Shown: positions 1 through 9,100, counted from the stretch's first letter. The stretch: 47,026 nucleotides of DNA from Candidatus Allofournierella merdigallinarum (GCA_019117205.1 DXAC01000069.1:1-47026), one strand, 5' to 3'. Notes: generated from the sequence alone by a model not told the origin. Program-made: numbers and translations.

Positions 1-58
1 GACCTCCCTGTTTTTTGAATGTGGTTGGCAAACCCACATCCTATTCTACAGGGAGGTC
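1..58. repeat. Nested inverted-repeat structure at the window edge
   Basis: An 11-bp perfect inverted repeat (GACCTCCCTGT at 1-11, ACAGGGAGGTC at 48-58) encloses a second hairpin (ATGTGG near 20 with CCCACAT near 33-39). It could be an RNA leader structure, the end of a small mobile element, or part of a repeated intergenic element. No coding sequence is convincing here. Its left side may extend beyond the window, so its nature cannot be settled. Confidence 0.4.
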
Positions 59-90
59 CTCTTTTGTCTATGGCGAAAGCCGTCTTTATT

Positions 91-116
91 CCACCAGCAG
101 AGCTGGTGGTTTTTTT
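91..116 (+). terminator. Rho-independent terminator, rightward
   Basis: Stem CCACCAGC (91-98) pairs with GCTGGTGG (102-109) across a 3-nt loop and is followed by seven T (110-116). It would end a rightward transcript entering from left of the window, and so insulate the secretion locus from its left neighbour. Confidence 0.7.
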
Positions 117-130
117 GCGCTTAAGCACTC

Positions 131-171
131 AATAAAACAGGCCAAGCCGCATTGCGCGGCTTGGCCTGTTT
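131..171 (-). terminator. Terminator of the leftward T7SS operon
   Basis: A perfect 16-bp stem (AAACAGGCCAAGCCGC at 135-150 with its complement at 156-171) lies 17 bases beyond the stop codon of the last leftward gene. On the minus strand it is followed by TTTTATT. This is the natural end of the transcript that starts near 13,000. Confidence 0.75.
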
Positions 172-187
172 CGCCGTGGAGCGGAGC

Positions 188-829
188 TCACATTTGCGCT
201 GCACGGGCGTGAAAATTCGGATCATATTTGGCTTTCAGTGTTTTATTGGTCGTAAGGAAAAAAGTTTTTTCAACAGAACTGCGAGCGATCTGTCCACGAT
301 GGGCAAACGCTCTTGCATCCAGATACAAGCACAGCAGCACTGCCGCACGCTGCGCTTCTTCGTTCAGCGAACACAGCTTGTACTCATCCAGATTGTTTCT
401 CACCACAGTGGGCTTTTCGATTTGAGCGACCTGGCGCCCTTTGACAAAGATGGGATAGACGATCCCATCTTTACCAAGCCCCACACGGTACATTTCATAT
501 TCCGTTTCAAACAACTCCATAAAGCTGTAACTGAAACGGGAGAAAAAGCCGCTGCTCTGCTCTTTTTCACAGATCCAGCCACAGGGCTCGCCATTCATTG
601 CTATGGAATAGGGCACCCAAGCGCGATCCTCCGCCCCCCGAAAGAGATTACGGCCGGGGCTGGCGGGTCGATAACAAAGAACGAACTCCGATTGGCGATA
701 GTGACAAACACATGGCCCACCAAAAAGGAAGTTGTCTGGAAACAGAGCATCCCCCAGCGCGCCGTCTGCGTTAAAAAGCTCAAAAGCAGCATGGAGCGCG
801 TTGACTGTCTGTTTCACCTCACACAGCAT
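188..829 (-). CDS. Uncharacterised 213-residue protein, last gene of the T7SS operon
   Basis: I do not recognise the family with confidence. The protein has no signal peptide or membrane segment. Its centre and C-terminal half (about residues 95-175: strands such as YEMYRVGLGKDG and GRQVAQIEKP, then a hydrophobic helix AAVLLCLYLDARAF) faintly resemble the tubby-like/LURP-one (scramblase-like) barrel fold, in which a central helix follows beta strands. That is only a resemblance by eye. The ATG at 829 follows the DUF4176 stop by two bases and has a GGGAGGA ribosome site inside that gene, so the two are probably translationally coupled. Lying downstream of the lipase effector, it could be an immunity or accessory protein, but nothing in the sequence proves this. 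Confidence 0.7.
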   Translation of the reverse strand: MLCEVKQTVNALHAAFELFNADGALGDALFPDNFLFGGPCVCHYRQSEFVLCYRPASPGRNLFRGAEDRAWVPYSIAMNGEPCGWICEKEQSSGFFSRFSYSFMELFETEYEMYRVGLGKDGIVYPIFVKGRQVAQIEKPTVVRNNLDEYKLCSLNEEAQRAAVLLCLYLDARAFAHRGQIARSSVEKTFFLTTNKTLKAKYDPNFHARAAQM

Positions 830-831
830 TT

Positions 832-1140
832 TTATTTGTCCTCCCGGCTTACGATTCGTCCATCGCGCACTTCCAGTTCTCCCAAGCGATCCAGCACAGC
901 GGCGCGGAAATCCAACTCCTCCTTGTCCTGGAAACCAATAAAGAACACTGCTTCAATGGCATCCCGATTGAAAAAGAACATCTCCGAGGGATCCACGATG
1001 CCTTCCGGATAATAGCAGGCAGAATAATCGTATACTGTATCGCAGTCTGCCCGAGCCTGGATACGGCCACAGATCATCACGCGTTTGTTGCCGCCCTTGA
1101 GCAGCACCACGGACCCGATGGGTAAAAGATTTTTATACAT
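832..1140 (-). CDS. DUF4176-family T7SS-associated protein
   Basis: This 102-residue cytoplasmic protein opens with LLPIGSVVLLKGGNKRVMICGR and continues with YDYSACYYPEGIVDP and FFFNRDAIEAVFFIGF. That layout matches DUF4176, a small beta-rich family found repeatedly in Bacillota type VII secretion and LXG-toxin loci; its molecular role is not established. The ATG at 1140 is chosen because GGGAGG sits 8 bases upstream; an in-frame start further up has no such site. It lies directly after the lipase gene and overlaps the ribosome site of the next gene, so it is part of the effector cassette. The assignment rests on remembered family features, not a search. Confidence 0.75.
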   Translation of the reverse strand: MYKNLLPIGSVVLLKGGNKRVMICGRIQARADCDTVYDYSACYYPEGIVDPSEMFFFNRDAIEAVFFIGFQDKEELDFRAAVLDRLGELEVRDGRIVSREDK

Positions 1141-1212
1141 GGAAAAGTCCTCCCTGCCACTGATCATATTGTACAGTCTTCATCATAAGTATTTTTGAGA
1201 TGCTGTCAAGAG

Positions 1213-3747
1213 TCACCACAGTCGTGGAAGCTCAAATTTTGGCCACTTGAATCCCGACCAGTCAATGGAGAATTCAATACCGGCCCCCAAACCAAGTCCT
1301 GCGCCAAGTTTTCCGCTTACGCCTTCGGTGGTCACACCCGCGCCAGCGGTAACACCGGCACCTCCGGCTTTGCCCTCCACAGACGCATTGAACTCTATGC
1401 CAAAGATGGTAAACCCACCGCTTACCTTTCCCTTGGCCACATACGCCTCAGCTCCAACGCTCGCCTGAGCACCATATCCGGTAGTGGTACTTCCATCTTC
1501 GTTGGTGATCGTGACCTCGCCAATTCCCACTTGTGCGTTGGCCGAAGCGGTGAGCAGGTCTCCTTCTGCTTTTGCATGGATGTTGGTGTCCTCTGTACCC
1601 AGTGTCCGGCTGGCCTCGCCCTGAAGCACAAAAGCACTCGCTTCTCCCTTGAGCGTGATACCCGGTGAAAGCCTTCCATTTTTAAACAGAGAGGCGGACA
1701 ATGTGCCGCTTACGCCTGCCGTCAGTACTTTGCCTGACAATTCAGAGGACAAGGCTCCATACCGGTAAGAAAGACTTCCCTCTGCCAGCGCCACATCGCC
1801 TTCAAATTTGGCTTCCAGGCTCGCTTCACCCTCGTCAGGTTTCCATTTGGATTCGACAGAGAATTCGGTGCCGTATCCCAAAAGGCCTCCGGACCACCCC
1901 ATCGATACGGCCCCCACATTAAATGTGCCGGCATTGCCAATGACCGCGCCATCCACCAGCCATCCCTGGGCACCGGCCGTTTCGAGTCCGATCTGCTCGT
2001 TACCAAGCGTGTCCGATCCGTCGCCCGCGCCTGTGTGCGTGCCAAACACGTCCAAATAGGGCGCTCTGCCCTGAGCAAGATCTCGGAAAGAGCCCGCCAA
2101 AGAGCGGAATGCCTCGTTCACATATTGGATGGACTCAGCATACCGCAAGTCTACCGCACAGGCATTTTCGAAGACAGTGTCGATGAGAGTTTTTGCACTG
2201 CGGTTGACGGCGGAAAGGCCTGCGTAATAGTTTTCCGCGAAAGTGCATACCTTATCGACCAGCAGCGGACCATACCACTCTTCCCCTGCATAAAAGCGCC
2301 ACGAAGACGGATCCTGAAAGGCCGCTAACTCGATACCGTCTATTCCATCGTGCACACCGTTGAGATGCTCCTGTGAGAAGTCAAAAATCCGTATCCCTGC
2401 GACTGTCGGGAAAAAAATGGGGTCATTCCTGTCATAGGGAGGCAACGTTAAATAGGTGGCCTCCGTTCTGTCCCATATGTCCATAACGCCATTCAGCAGG
2501 TCTGCCGGGATTCCCATGATCATGGCTGCGCCGGTACCCACAATCTCTAAAAGCGGGTCGCTGTTGCCGTCGGTGATCTGTTCTTTCAAATAGAAGATAA
2601 TATTAAGGATCGTTTCGCACTTGTCATCATCATCAAAAAGCCCCAGCTGTTTGAGCAAGCCGAGCAATTCTTCCTTGGAGACATCGTAGTCATCCATATA
2701 GCGCAACAGGTACGCCAAAAGGCACGAGATCTTATCTGTGTTTTGCGGGTCCGCCAGAGATTCTAGGAGCCATGTGCCGAAATCCACATCATTTTCATCG
2801 CTGAAGATAGCCCGCACAGCGTCCTCAAGAAAGAGAGAGATGGTGTCCAGGTCCCCATTTTTCTCTGCGGTGATTATCAGGTAATTGACCAACTCCCTGA
2901 GTTTGGCGATGGCTTCGTCTTCTCCCTCGGTCATGTTGAAAGACATCTCTCCGTTGTCGCCCACCGAAAGGAACTTCGCCAGAACGTGGTTAGACGCCAG
3001 ATCGGATACGCCATAACCTTTCACATACAGATAATCCGCGCCGGGGATCTGAAACAACAGTTCATGCACAAAGTCGCTGCTCAGCGCATAACAGGTCAGC
3101 TTGTGACTGTTAAGGGCGATCTCCGCGTAATACTTTTCCAGAAATTGCCGGGAGAACCCCTGACCGTCAAAGGTGACCGCCTGTTCGACTTTGTCCGATA
3201 GCAGAGCCACATAACATGCTTTGTTCGCCCCTTTGGAGTGGCCTGTCACGACAAGGTGTTCATAGGGGAGCTGTTCGATAAATTCAAGTGCTTCCCTCTG
3301 CGCCGCTGTGTCGGAAACATCAGCACCCTGGATATTGTCCACCCATTCCTTTTCGCCGGCGGTGCCTTTGAACGTAACGACAGGCAGCGCTTCTTCGGGA
3401 AGAGGTCCACCATTTGGATCCTGGCGCGGAACATATACCAGCGCAATGGTCTCCGAATTGCTTGCGCGCATACGTTCACCGGTCAGCTCCAGATTGGCCA
3501 ATTGCGGATCACTGCGGATGGCCTCAATGATCCGACTCCATTCATCATTGGTGGTGTAGCCTTTGACCTGCGAACCACCCTGTAAGCGATCGAGATCATA
3601 ATGTTCAAAGATCTCGCCCAATGTTTTACCCACATTGGAGGAATCTTCCAGGGGAACATTCGCACCGCACCGCTGCGGGATATCGGTTTCCTGCAAATAC
3701 GTCAGCTGCTCAAGCAGCAGCATTTGCTCGTCGCTCAGGTAGGACAC
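1213..3747 (-). CDS. Probable T7SS-secreted lipase (Mbeg1/DUF2974-like) with central helical hairpin and Gly/Ala-rich tail
   Basis: An 844-residue protein without signal peptide. Residues 120-260 form an alpha/beta-hydrolase of the Mbeg1/DUF2974 lipase-like type: VVTFKG near 123, nucleophile elbow VTGHSKGAN with Ser171, TFDGQGF with Asp194, SSDFVHEL with Asp225 and SNH with His254 as candidate triad members. Residues 475-560 hold two amphipathic helices beginning with a PSSW motif, resembling a WXG100/LXG targeting hairpin. Residues 600-844 are repetitive Gly/Ala/Ser-rich beta sequence ending in a Trp-rich stretch (DWSGFKWPKFELPRLW), a style seen in polymorphic secreted proteins. The start is GTG at 3747 with AAGGGGGG upstream, 12 bases after the lipoprotein stop. 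The enzyme-first order recalls the staphylococcal T7SS lipase TslA, whose targeting domain is C-terminal. Substrate and secretion are inferred. A cytoplasmic hydrolase is the alternative. Confidence 0.75.
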   Translation of the reverse strand: MSYLSDEQMLLLEQLTYLQETDIPQRCGANVPLEDSSNVGKTLGEIFEHYDLDRLQGGSQVKGYTTNDEWSRIIEAIRSDPQLANLELTGERMRASNSETIALVYVPRQDPNGGPLPEEALPVVTFKGTAGEKEWVDNIQGADVSDTAAQREALEFIEQLPYEHLVVTGHSKGANKACYVALLSDKVEQAVTFDGQGFSRQFLEKYYAEIALNSHKLTCYALSSDFVHELLFQIPGADYLYVKGYGVSDLASNHVLAKFLSVGDNGEMSFNMTEGEDEAIAKLRELVNYLIITAEKNGDLDTISLFLEDAVRAIFSDENDVDFGTWLLESLADPQNTDKISCLLAYLLRYMDDYDVSKEELLGLLKQLGLFDDDDKCETILNIIFYLKEQITDGNSDPLLEIVGTGAAMIMGIPADLLNGVMDIWDRTEATYLTLPPYDRNDPIFFPTVAGIRIFDFSQEHLNGVHDGIDGIELAAFQDPSSWRFYAGEEWYGPLLVDKVCTFAENYYAGLSAVNRSAKTLIDTVFENACAVDLRYAESIQYVNEAFRSLAGSFRDLAQGRAPYLDVFGTHTGAGDGSDTLGNEQIGLETAGAQGWLVDGAVIGNAGTFNVGAVSMGWSGGLLGYGTEFSVESKWKPDEGEASLEAKFEGDVALAEGSLSYRYGALSSELSGKVLTAGVSGTLSASLFKNGRLSPGITLKGEASAFVLQGEASRTLGTEDTNIHAKAEGDLLTASANAQVGIGEVTITNEDGSTTTGYGAQASVGAEAYVAKGKVSGGFTIFGIEFNASVEGKAGGAGVTAGAGVTTEGVSGKLGAGLGLGAGIEFSIDWSGFKWPKFELPRLW

Positions 3748-3759
3748 GTTCCGCCCCCC

Positions 3760-4575
3760 TTACACAAGCTGTTCTACGTTCCACTGACCATCAGCCTGCA
3801 CCCTGCATTCAAAGCGCGCCGACATGGATGGGTCTTTGTAGAACGTCATGTAACTATCATCATTCGCTCGGGCAAAGCCTTCAGTGTCTGTGTACAGCAC
3901 CGAGATTTGAAGTGTAAGGCCCTGCTGTGCCATCGCCTGAGCATACCCCTCCAGGCGGGACTGTGCGTCGGCCGGCTCGGCGCAGATCACGATCGTTCCG
4001 CCCGCGCTCAGGTCAGATCGAAGCAATTCCAAAGCGTTCTGGGTACCGTCAAAGGCCAGATTCTCGCCCTGATACAAGTTGTAAAACGCCTTTACGGCAT
4101 CCGCGCCATATTCCTGTCGCAACGGCTCGATCGCAAGGTCAGAGAATTCCCCACGCGCCCAAACCACCGCGAATTCGTCATGACAAGTCCCGTCTGTTGC
4201 CTTGGATACGGCGAACAGATCCCATTTCTGATCGCCACCCTGGGGAATAACGTACAGTCGGTCTTCAGACCGAACAGGACTGACAGAGCTGAACCCCACC
4301 GGTGTAAAACTCTGGCCTGGGTATTTCTGCTCAAGATAGTCCAGCATGGTGCGGATCGTCTCCAAAAGGCTTACCTGGCGTTGGGTCAGCTTCCCATCCG
4401 CCGGGCAAGGGAGCCCGGCTTGCTCCAGAAAATCGCGCTGTTCTTGCGTCAGCTGATCACAGGTCATTGAACTCATCTCCTTCTCCGTAATGGACGATGG
4501 TGCCGCGGGCTGACTGGCGCAAGCATACAACAGGCATAACACTGCAGCCAGCAACGCAGCTAAAAGCGCTCTCAT
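3760..4575 (-). CDS. Lipoprotein encoded beside the lipase effector
   Basis: A 271-residue product starting at ATG 4575, chosen because GAGAGGAGG lies just upstream; an in-frame ATG 42 bases earlier has no ribosome site. The N-terminus MRALLAALLAAVLCLLYACAS is a lipoprotein signal with lipobox LYAC, so the mature protein should be anchored on the outer face of the membrane through Cys. The remainder is a soluble alpha/beta domain with no motif I recognise (FSSVSPV, TIVICAEPADAQSR, DPSMSARFECRVQADGQWNV). It is immediately upstream of the lipase in the same transcript. By analogy with the staphylococcal TslA system, where lipoproteins partner the lipase, it may be a chaperone, maturation or self-protection factor. 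That role is inference only. Confidence 0.8.
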   Translation of the reverse strand: MRALLAALLAAVLCLLYACASQPAAPSSITEKEMSSMTCDQLTQEQRDFLEQAGLPCPADGKLTQRQVSLLETIRTMLDYLEQKYPGQSFTPVGFSSVSPVRSEDRLYVIPQGGDQKWDLFAVSKATDGTCHDEFAVVWARGEFSDLAIEPLRQEYGADAVKAFYNLYQGENLAFDGTQNALELLRSDLSAGGTIVICAEPADAQSRLEGYAQAMAQQGLTLQISVLYTDTEGFARANDDSYMTFYKDPSMSARFECRVQADGQWNVEQLV

Positions 4576-4588
4576 GCCTTTCCTCCTC

Positions 4589-4873
4589 TCATCGCAAGGA
4601 GGCTGCGATGTTTTCATCCGCTTGGATCAGACTATCCCGCGCCAGGATCAGTTTTTGCGTGATATCGTGCACCAACACCGCAAGTCCCTGGCCCATTTCC
4701 AGCATCGCAGTCTGTGTATCGGTAAGCGCCTGAGCTGAACTACCGCGGCATTGTTCCAATTGAAAATTCAAACTCCTGCTTGTGATTTTTTCCTCCAGCG
4801 TTTGCATTTTCGTGATCTGTGCATCCATGTTCGCTTTATTCAGAACAATCTCAATCGTTTCTATCGGCATCAT
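4589..4873 (-). CDS. Small WXG100-like helical protein
   Basis: A 94-residue all-helical protein starting at ATG 4873 with GAGGAGG 9 bases upstream. Two long amphipathic helices (about residues 8-40 and 50-90) are joined at RGSS, in the place where WXG proteins carry Trp-x-Gly; the Trp is absent. No signal peptide or membrane segment. The size and fold are those of the small helical partners that accompany LXG effectors in Bacillota (DUF3130/TIGR04197-type proteins), which bind the effector targeting helices and dock it on EssC. Its place directly before the lipoprotein-lipase pair fits that role. The exact family is not assigned. Confidence 0.7.
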   Translation of the reverse strand: MMPIETIEIVLNKANMDAQITKMQTLEEKITSRSLNFQLEQCRGSSAQALTDTQTAMLEMGQGLAVLVHDITQKLILARDSLIQADENIAASLR

Positions 4874-4887
4874 AGCTGGAAACCTCC

Positions 4888-5217
4888 TCAAAAGACGATA
4901 TTGAACGCTTTGGAGACAAGGTCTTCAAACTCGGTGGGGAAACGGAATGCGTCCGCCTCTTCCACCTCCGCACACAAGCCGCTGATTTGCGTATCAAGCT
5001 CGGTACAAGCGTCCGCGATGGGAGTTCTCAAAAGAGCACAATAGTATTGAACGCGTGATATTTCAAACCGCAGCGCCGCGTCGCGGAACCCGGTTTCTTT
5101 CACCTTATCCAGGATCTCGTTGAACTCGTCGATGGAATCGATCAGGAAATCCCCGTATCGGTTCGCTGTATGGTCGGCAACACGCAAAGCTCCCTCGTCT
5201 ACGATCAGATCATGCAT
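4888..5217 (-). CDS. Small helical T7SS-associated protein
   Basis: A 109-residue protein with predicted helices throughout (IDSIDEFNEILDKVKETGF, ALRFEISRVQYYCALLRTPI, ACTELDTQISGLCAEVEEA). The start at ATG 5217 overlaps the end of the preceding gene by eight bases (stop at 5210), and AGGAGGGTGG lies 9 bases before it, suggesting translational coupling. There is no transmembrane segment. I do not recognise the family. Size, fold and position between two other helical proteins suggest a subunit of an effector pre-secretion complex. Confidence 0.7.
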   Translation of the reverse strand: MHDLIVDEGALRVADHTANRYGDFLIDSIDEFNEILDKVKETGFRDAALRFEISRVQYYCALLRTPIADACTELDTQISGLCAEVEEADAFRFPTEFEDLVSKAFNIVF

Positions 5218-5647
5218 ATGTTCCACCCTCCTGTTGCGCTTCTTCAGCAAGCTGCCGGGACCGCAGATCGTCAATAGCATTGTTGTAACTGCTGATCAAA
5301 GACTCATAATGGCTTATCCGGGTACGGTACAACACCAGTTTTCCATTGATGGCCACCAAAAACATCAGATAGGCAGCTTCAACTCCCCTTGCGCCGATCC
5401 CGTTGAGCCGGCTGTCCATTCCGTCGCAGTATTTTTTCACTGATTCGGTGTTGACGGAGTATCGTTCTGTCAAGTCCAAAGCTACATTCTTTTGAGCCAT
5501 ACAATTATGAAAATCACTTTGGGCATTTTCGATGACCCTTTTGAACTGTTCCAGCGATTCGCACGCCTTTGTGGCTTTGTCCAGGCTGGACTGACAGGAA
5601 GATATTTGCTCTGACAGGCTGCTTATCTCCGCGCTGTAATCTGTCAT
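5210..5647 (-). CDS. Coiled-coil protein, YwqH/DUF5082-like
   Basis: A 145-residue protein with an N-terminal heptad-rich coiled coil (SSLSEQISSCQSSLDKATKA, residues 8-35), a central segment with small residues (MDSRLNGIGARG, near 78-88), and a second long helix with coiled-coil character toward the C-terminus (ISHYESLISSYNNAIDDL). The layout resembles YwqH-like (DUF5082) proteins that precede LXG toxin genes in Bacillus and related loci. The ATG at 5647 has only a weak ribosome site (GGTGAC). It is separated from the WXG100 gene by a strong hairpin, which may lower its expression relative to that gene. Confidence 0.65.
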   Translation of the reverse strand: MTDYSAEISSLSEQISSCQSSLDKATKACESLEQFKRVIENAQSDFHNCMAQKNVALDLTERYSVNTESVKKYCDGMDSRLNGIGARGVEAAYLMFLVAINGKLVLYRTRISHYESLISSYNNAIDDLRSRQLAEEAQQEGGTYA

Positions 5648-5716
5648 CGTGTCACCGCTTTCTTGAAGTATAGGTCTTTTTTATCGAAACACCGCCAGTG
5701 CAGTGTTGGATCATAT

Positions 5717-5753
5717 GGCAGGCAGGCGCGTAGGTTTTGTGCGCCTGCCTGCC
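5717..5753 (-). other. Strong intercistronic hairpin after the WXG100 gene
   Basis: Perfect 13-bp arms (GGCAGGCAGGCGC at 5717-5729, complement at 5741-5753) with an 11-nt loop, lying 10 bases after the WXG100 stop codon. No T run follows on either strand, so it is unlikely to be a complete terminator. It is better read as a partial terminator or an mRNA 3'-end stabiliser. Confidence 0.7.
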
Positions 5754-5763
5754 GGCCTTTCGA

Positions 5764-6057
5764 TCAGCCGCGCCAGGAGTTGGCGATGTTCTGGTCGCTC
5801 TCCGCCAGATAATTGGCGGAAGTGTCCAGCGCCTTGGCGATCTCGTTGATCAGCTCCTCCGCCTTGACGAAAGCGGGTCTAAGCTCTTCGTATCGAGCAG
5901 AGTAAGAGTCGGCAGAACTACCTTCCCACTCGCTCTGCAGCGCAGAGAGCAAGGAGTCCATCCGAGCGATAACAGAGTTCACGTTCCCTGCCTCGGTGCG
6001 ATATTCATTTGCGCGATCATGCATGGCATCCGGAGTCATACGGATCTGACCAGCCAT
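5764..6057 (-). CDS. WXG100-family secreted protein (EsxA-like)
   Basis: A 97-residue helical hairpin of standard family length. The turn carries EWEGSSADSYSARY, the WXG motif in WEG form, at about residue 43. The second helix (FVKAEELINEIAKALDTSANYLAESDQNIANSW) has the hydrophobic spacing expected for dimer packing. Start at ATG 6057 is supported by AAAGGAGGG upstream. WXG100 proteins are exported as dimers through EssC/EccC and are often needed for export of other substrates. It follows the EssC gene by 80 bases, and the hairpin after its stop suggests that it is made in excess over the genes further downstream. Confidence 0.93.
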   Translation of the reverse strand: MAGQIRMTPDAMHDRANEYRTEAGNVNSVIARMDSLLSALQSEWEGSSADSYSARYEELRPAFVKAEELINEIAKALDTSANYLAESDQNIANSWRG

Positions 6058-6091
6058 TTTCTTTTTCCCTCCTTTGCAATTGATTTGTTTA

Positions 6092-6120
6092 TGACAAAGC
6101 TGCATTGCGGCAGCTGTCAA
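6092..6120 (-). promoter_or_regulatory. Possible internal promoter for the WXG100 gene
   Basis: A perfect -35 hexamer TTGACA reads on the minus strand at 6120-6115 in the 80-bp gap after essC, but the matching -10 is poor (TCATAA-like at non-optimal spacing). A small GCTGC/GCAGC stem lies between them. This is a weak candidate for extra transcription of the WXG100 gene. Confidence 0.25.
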
Positions 6121-6137
6121 CAATGGAAGCCCCAAGT

Positions 6138-9100
6138 TCAGGGCAGCGGGGTGCGGATCTTGCGAAGCTCATTTCCACACGCATAAAATGCCTCGGCGGG
6201 TTCCGGTTTCCGTTTGAATTTGCGCGCCTCGGCGATAGGCACATCAAACAGCTTGATATTTCCGACATCCTCAAACATCAGGAAACTGCGGTGTTCTTTC
6301 AGCATACGGTAAGGTTCGGGCGCGGCATACGTGATGCTAAAGTTTTCTACATTTGTCATAAGTACGCACAGACCCATCCCACGGAACTTGGTCGTGACCT
6401 CTTTGTATGCGGCCATTGCTTTGGGATCGGCCGCGATATCAGCTATGGCTTCCCGGTTTTGGAGTATGAGCACCTCCAGCGTCTCTTGCTTTTGCTGAGT
6501 ATGTGCCTTGAGCAACGCCGCATAGCGGCGTTCTCCCTCTGTGTGCATTTCGGCAAGCATGGTTTTGGCGTCTGTGGCGAGCACGCTGTAAGCCGCGGTG
6601 GCCGGAGAGTCCGCAAAGGCCCCGCAACTGCGGCGCACATCATCCACCACGTAAAAGCGCACAGGTGCATGATCTGTTCTTTTCGCAAGCCAGTTCAGCG
6701 CCAAACGCATCCATTGAGTCCGGCCGCTTTGTTCGTCGCCGCATACGGCCAGCACGCCCACTGTGTACAGATCCACGCTCATCGCCTGTACTGTTTCAAA
6801 ATCCAGTCCCAGCGGGACATGATAGGGCATGGAGAGCATTTCAGGATACTCACGGACGAGAAAACTCATCGTGAGCACGTCCGGGATCACGGGGATCCTG
6901 CGGGCGCGCTGATGTTTCCACTGCTCCGTCTGCTCATCCAAGAACCGTGCAACAGCCTGTACGCGATCCGCCTCTTTTTCGCCGGGAAATGCCAGATATG
7001 CCTGGGCCTCCAGCAAGCGCTTATCCTGCTCCAAAAGAAAACGGCCTGGAATCTTTTTGGGCTGGGTCTTGTTGTAACCAAACAGAGTGCTGTACTCACT
7101 GGCTTCGTTGCAGTGCAGTGCCAATTTGCAGGGAAAATTGCTCAGATATTTGTATCCCACACCGGTGATCTGGGTAACAGTCATCACCACACTGATGCCG
7201 AGAGAGCCTCCATCCCGCAATACAGAATGAAGAAAATCATCGTCCTGGAGATACAGTTCACGCAATGCGGTAAAGTTATCGATCATCACCAATATCTGGG
7301 ATAATTCTTTACCGCCCGCTTCCTGGTACACGCCAAAAGAGGACAAGCCGCTTTCCGCAAGTACTTTTTTGCGGCGCTCCATCTCTTCACGCAGCAGCTT
7401 GAACAGGTTGTGCAGCTTTTCATCCTCATCCGGACGCACCACTCCTCCCACATGGGGCAGGCGTTCAAACGCCCCCAGCGACAGAGAGGCAAAGTCCAGA
7501 ATATACACCCACAGCTCAGAAGGCGGGCAGCGCTGCGCCAGCTGGCGCAGGATGGACTGAAGGATGTTCGTTTTTCCGTATTGTGCTGCGCCAACGATCA
7601 TCACATTCTGTCCTGTCAGCTCCACCTTTACCGGTGCCTGGCGTTGGTATTCCGGATCGTCCAGAATACCAAGTTCCAAAACTGTGTGGCCAGGCTTTCG
7701 TGTTTTGGGCAGCTCGGCGGGCAGATCATAAACAGCCTCCAGCGGCGGCAAGCAGATTCCGTTCAGTCGGGGGATGTTATGCCGCCGGCAGTGCCCACAG
7801 AACATGGAGATCATCTCCTGCAGCTGTGTCTGCTCGGATTGGTGAAAATTTTTCACCGTAGACCGATACAAAGGCCTGCGTACGCCTGAAAGGTCCAGTT
7901 GATCGATACGATAGACTCGCTGCCCGGTGGTGATCTCGCTATCAGACCCGGCCCCGCTGTATGCCGATTGGAACAATTCAAATATCTCGTTGTTGCCCAC
8001 CTGGAGATATGCCCGTCCCGGTTCCCGGATCTCAGCAGCCAGCGGCGTTTTGATCATTTCCTTACTATCCTCTGAGGTGGCTACTTTCAGGCACAGGCGG
8101 AAACGGCTGTTTGACCAGATCTGTGCGTCCACAACACCTGCGGGTTTCTGGGTCGCAAGGATCAGGTGGACGCCCAGCGAACGGCCCACACGGGCGGTAG
8201 AGATCAGTTCTTTCATGAACTCCGGTTGCTCCGCTTTCAGTTCTGCGAACTCGTCCACGATCAGGATGAGGTGAGGCAATGGGACCGTAAGCTGTCCGCT
8301 TTTGTATTTTTTGGTATACTGGTCGATGTGATTCACCTCGGCAGACGCGAACAGGGTCTTGCGGCGGGTCAGCTCCGCCCTGATGCTCAGCAGGCTTCGA
8401 TTTATCTCACGGCCGTCGATATCGGTAATGCTTCCCATCAGGTGAGGCAGATCGCGGAACTGATTTGCCATTCCGCCCCCTTTGAAGTCGATGATGACGA
8501 AGCCCACATCGTAGGGATGGAAGCGGACTGCCATTGAAAGCACATAGGTCTGCAAAAGCTCCGATTTTCCGCTGCCGGTGGTGCCTGCCACCAAGCCGTG
8601 GGGCCCATGCGCCTTTTCGTGCAGATCAAGGCAAACGGTCTCCCCTTTTGCATTGATGCCCAGCGGCGCAGACATGCTTTTGTAAACCTCGGAAGTCTTC
8701 CAGAGTTCCTCTGTATCAAGATCATAGGCGCCAAAAATATTCAGCAGACGATACAGCGTCATGTTTCGGGTCAGTCCAACGGCAAGATTCACTTCATCCA
8801 CCGTGACGCTCGCAAGCTTGAGTGCAGCGCGGCTGGCATTCTCATCACTTACACAGGCGGGCGCAAAGGTCTCCACCCGGTCACCCCGATCAGCGTCAAA
8901 GGTCTTTGCTCCCTCTGGAGAAAGCCAAACCAACCGCTGGCATTTGGGCAGGAATTCAGCCGCCGAGCTGCAAAACACAAAACTGACCCCAAGGTCCGCG
9001 CTTTTGACGAAAAACCTGCTGAGAGGATGCTTTCCCAGCTGGTAAAAGTCGAAGACGAAGACGACGTAATGGGGCAGAAAATTAGCGCCGCGGCTCTGCG

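Noticed and set aside
5764-6057. Classical YxxxD/E secretion signal at the end of the WXG100 protein
   Set aside because: The nearest sequence YLAESD has Asp at +5 rather than Asp/Glu at +4, so I did not claim the motif.
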